From M55B157 sp965657825 (GTDB taxonomy: Bacteria; Actinomycetota; Actinomycetes; S36-B12): a stretch of DNA of 6,031 nucleotides. The DNA lies in contig CBFHQG010000115.1 in assembly GCA_965657825.1 (NCBI GenBank), forward strand, positions 1-6,031, in the 5' to 3' direction. The notes beneath the pieces were generated by a model. It was not told the DNA's origin, made no database searches, and saw only the letters and a list, made by a program, of their open reading frames with translations. Numbering within the stretch: the stretch's first letter is position 1; every line of letters begins with the position of its first letter. The translations under genes were made by a program, and so were the position numbers. Positions 4,683 through 6,031 of this stretch are shown piece by piece.

Positions 4683-6031
4683 ATGCTTGAGCCGAACGAA
4701 CACGGACCGGTCTCCCGGCAGGCAGCCCGCCAGGCGCGCCGGGAGCGCATCGAGGCCCGTCGCCGTCGCCGCCGCCAGGTCGTGGTGCTCGGTGCGACCA
4801 CGGCCCTCGCTGCAGGCGCCCTCATCGCGGTTCCCCTCGCCGTGGCATCCCCCGACGATGCCGCGCTGACGGTGTCGGCGACCGCCGTTCCCTCAAGCCC
4901 TGCGACGACCGACCCGGCTCCCGCCGAAGCCCCCTCCGATTCCGGTGACGTGACCGCTGTCGAATCCCAGCAGCCCGTGACCGCGGATGCCGCGGGTACC
5001 GATGCCGCGGGGAGCGATGCCGCGGGGAGCGATGCCGTGGAGAACGAGCAGGCGGCTCCTGTGGATGATGCGTCTTCCGATGACGCCCAACCGGTGTCGC
5101 GGTCGAAGAAGGCTGCGGCCGACGATGCGGTTGCCGCGAGTGCGCAGATCGACGACCGGGATGCGGCGCCCACGATGGCGGCGCTGCGTCGTCAGTCCGC
5201 TGATCTCCCGGTGGCGTCCGAGGGCGATTCGGGCAAGGTCGTCAAGATCGCCCAGCGTGCCCTCGGCGTTAAGCCCGCCTCCGGCTACTTCGGACCCAAG
5301 ACCCGCAAGGCGGTCAAGCAGTTCCAGGGCGGCATGGGTCTGCCCAAGACCGGCATGATCGCGACCTGGACGTGGGCCGCACTCGGCGGTGACGTCGTGG
5401 ACAAGGCGCAGAAGGTCGCTGACACCAGCGGCGGGTACAGCGCCGGCAACCCACCCCAGGCGCGGTCGGTCGAACCGCCGATCCTCGAACAGGGCGACGA
5501 GGGTGAGGCCGTCGCGGTCGTCCAGCGGGCGCTGGGTGTCGAGCCGTCCTCGGGTTACTTCGGGCCGAAGACCGCTGCGGCAGTCCGTGACTTCCAGTCC
5601 TCGGTCGGCCTGCCCGCGACCGGCACCGTCGCCACCTGGACCTGGAAGTCCCTGGGGAGCGAGGTCTCCGGCGACGCCGGTCAAGCCCATGCCACCTACG
5701 GCACCGACTTCGGACCCGGTGCACCGAGTTCCTCCTCTTCTGGTTCCTCCTCTTCTGGTTCCTCTTCGTCCGGTTCCTCTTCGTCTGGATCGGGCTCCGG
5801 CTCCTCTGGTTCGTCATCGGGTGGCGGATCATCCAGCGGGGGTTCCTCCTCGGGAGGCAGTGGCACGATCAACGTCGACGGTCGTTTCTGCCCGGCCGCA
5901 TCGTTCACCTACGGGCAGGGCCTCGGTGCCCCGCGTCCGGGTGGCCGCCTGCACGCCGGGTTGGACCTGATGGGTTCGCGCGGTACACCGATCTATGCCA
6001 TCGACGGCGGCACGGTCACCCGCAGCGGCTA
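4683..6031 (+). CDS. Secreted peptidoglycan-binding M23 (LytM-type) peptidase, 3' end cut by window edge
   Basis: Visible are 449 codons of an exported cell-wall protein. Residues 1-31 are charged and end in a run of arginines; 33-55 are hydrophobic with an AVA motif (53-55) that fits signal peptidase cleavage, though it could stay as an anchor. An Ala/Asp-rich acidic linker follows, including three DAAG repeats (about 102-116). Two PG_binding_1 domains (about 180-236 and 270-325) share LGVxPxSGYFGPKT and end in ATWTW segments. A Ser/Gly linker (349-394) with SSSSG repeats leads to the start of an M23 domain. There LHAGLDLMGSRGTPIYAIDG supplies His424 and Asp428 of the HxxxD zinc site; the HxH motif lies beyond the right edge. 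The likely role is cutting peptidoglycan cross-links during growth or separation. ATG 4683 is chosen because of the nearby -10; ATG 4671 is in frame but overlaps it. No Shine-Dalgarno is evident. Confidence 0.92.
   Translation, partial: MLEPNEHGPVSRQAARQARRERIEARRRRRRQVVVLGATTALAAGALIAVPLAVASPDDAALTVSATAVPSSPATTDPAPAEAPSDSGDVTAVESQQPVTADAAGTDAAGSDAAGSDAVENEQAAPVDDASSDDAQPVSRSKKAAADDAVAASAQIDDRDAAPTMAALRRQSADLPVASEGDSGKVVKIAQRALGVKPASGYFGPKTRKAVKQFQGGMGLPKTGMIATWTWAALGGDVVDKAQKVADTSGGYSAGNPPQARSVEPPILEQGDEGEAVAVVQRALGVEPSSGYFGPKTAAAVRDFQSSVGLPATGTVATWTWKSLGSEVSGDAGQAHATYGTDFGPGAPSSSSSGSSSSGSSSSGSSSSGSGSGSSGSSSGGGSSSGGSSSGGSGTINVDGRFCPAASFTYGQGLGAPRPGGRLHAGLDLMGSRGTPIYAIDGGTVTRSG
4986..5039 (+). 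repeat. 15-bp tandem repeat coding DAAGS in the peptidase linker
   Basis: The unit GATGCCGCGGGGAGC is present at 5001-5015 and 5016-5030, with a diverged copy at 4986-5000 and a partial copy at 5031-5039. It encodes DAAGT-DAAGS-DAAGS-DAV in the exported linker. The unit is in frame, so expansion or loss would only change linker length. Confidence 0.85.
5730..5789 (+). repeat. 15-bp tandem repeat coding SSSSG in the peptidase linker
   Basis: Four in-frame units (5730-5744, 5745-5759, 5760-5774, 5775-5789) each encode SSSSG; the first two are identical and the others differ only at third codon positions. The stretch is pyrimidine-rich and lower in GC than its surroundings, and continues as a less regular Ser/Gly linker to about 5861. 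Its role is a flexible tether between the wall-binding and catalytic domains. Confidence 0.85.

Noticed and set aside
4893..5690. Minus-strand 265-residue open frame opposite the M23 gene
   Set aside because: It mirrors the PG_binding_1 domains and Ala/Asp linker; its repeats are reverse-frame images of the real repeats.
5696..5908. Minus-strand acidic 70-residue Glu/Pro-rich open frame
   Set aside because: It is the antisense reading of the Ser/Gly linker codons; an acidic repeat protein is an artefact of TCC/TCT triplets.

Overview
The window is GC-rich, densely coded DNA from an actinobacterium. Evidence includes the mycothiol-type SigR/RsrA pair, the 24-residue ribosomal protein bL37, a TB7.3-like free-standing biotin carrier, GTG starts and possible leaderless genes. 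I cannot name the genus. It is mostly core chromosome: I see no tRNA, rRNA, insertion sequence, integrase, phage gene or CRISPR array.

Left part, minus strand (1-1955): aroA (EPSP synthase, last common step before chorismate) is followed with a 4-base overlap by rsgA (ribosome-assembly GTPase), whose 3' half runs off the left edge. A 66-base gap separates aroA from a divergent plus-strand gene for an SRAP/YedK-type abasic-site shielding protein (2022-2783).

Middle part, plus strand (2764-3911): a thiol-stress sigma factor operon. A perfect SigR-class promoter (GGAAT, 18 bases, GTT) overlaps the SRAP stop codon, so sigR is probably autoregulated. sigR and rsrA overlap by 4 bases, as expected for a sigma/anti-sigma pair made in balance. 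Just after them lies a tiny gene for ribosomal protein bL37.

Right part, plus strand (3925-6031): a small biotin/lipoyl carrier protein like mycobacterial TB7.3, then a hot-dog thioesterase with FlK-like catalytic residues, then a G-rich 12-bp tandem repeat. The last gene codes for a secreted cell-wall protein with two PG_binding_1 domains, a Ser/Gly linker and the start of an M23 (LytM-type) peptidase domain cut by the right edge.

I found no convincing wholly new system. The points most worth a second look are the architecture of the sigR control region (promoter on the upstream stop codon, flanking inverted repeat, in-frame upstream GTG at the expected transcription start), the bL37 gene, the biotin carrier-thioesterase pair, and the G-rich minisatellite before the peptidase gene.
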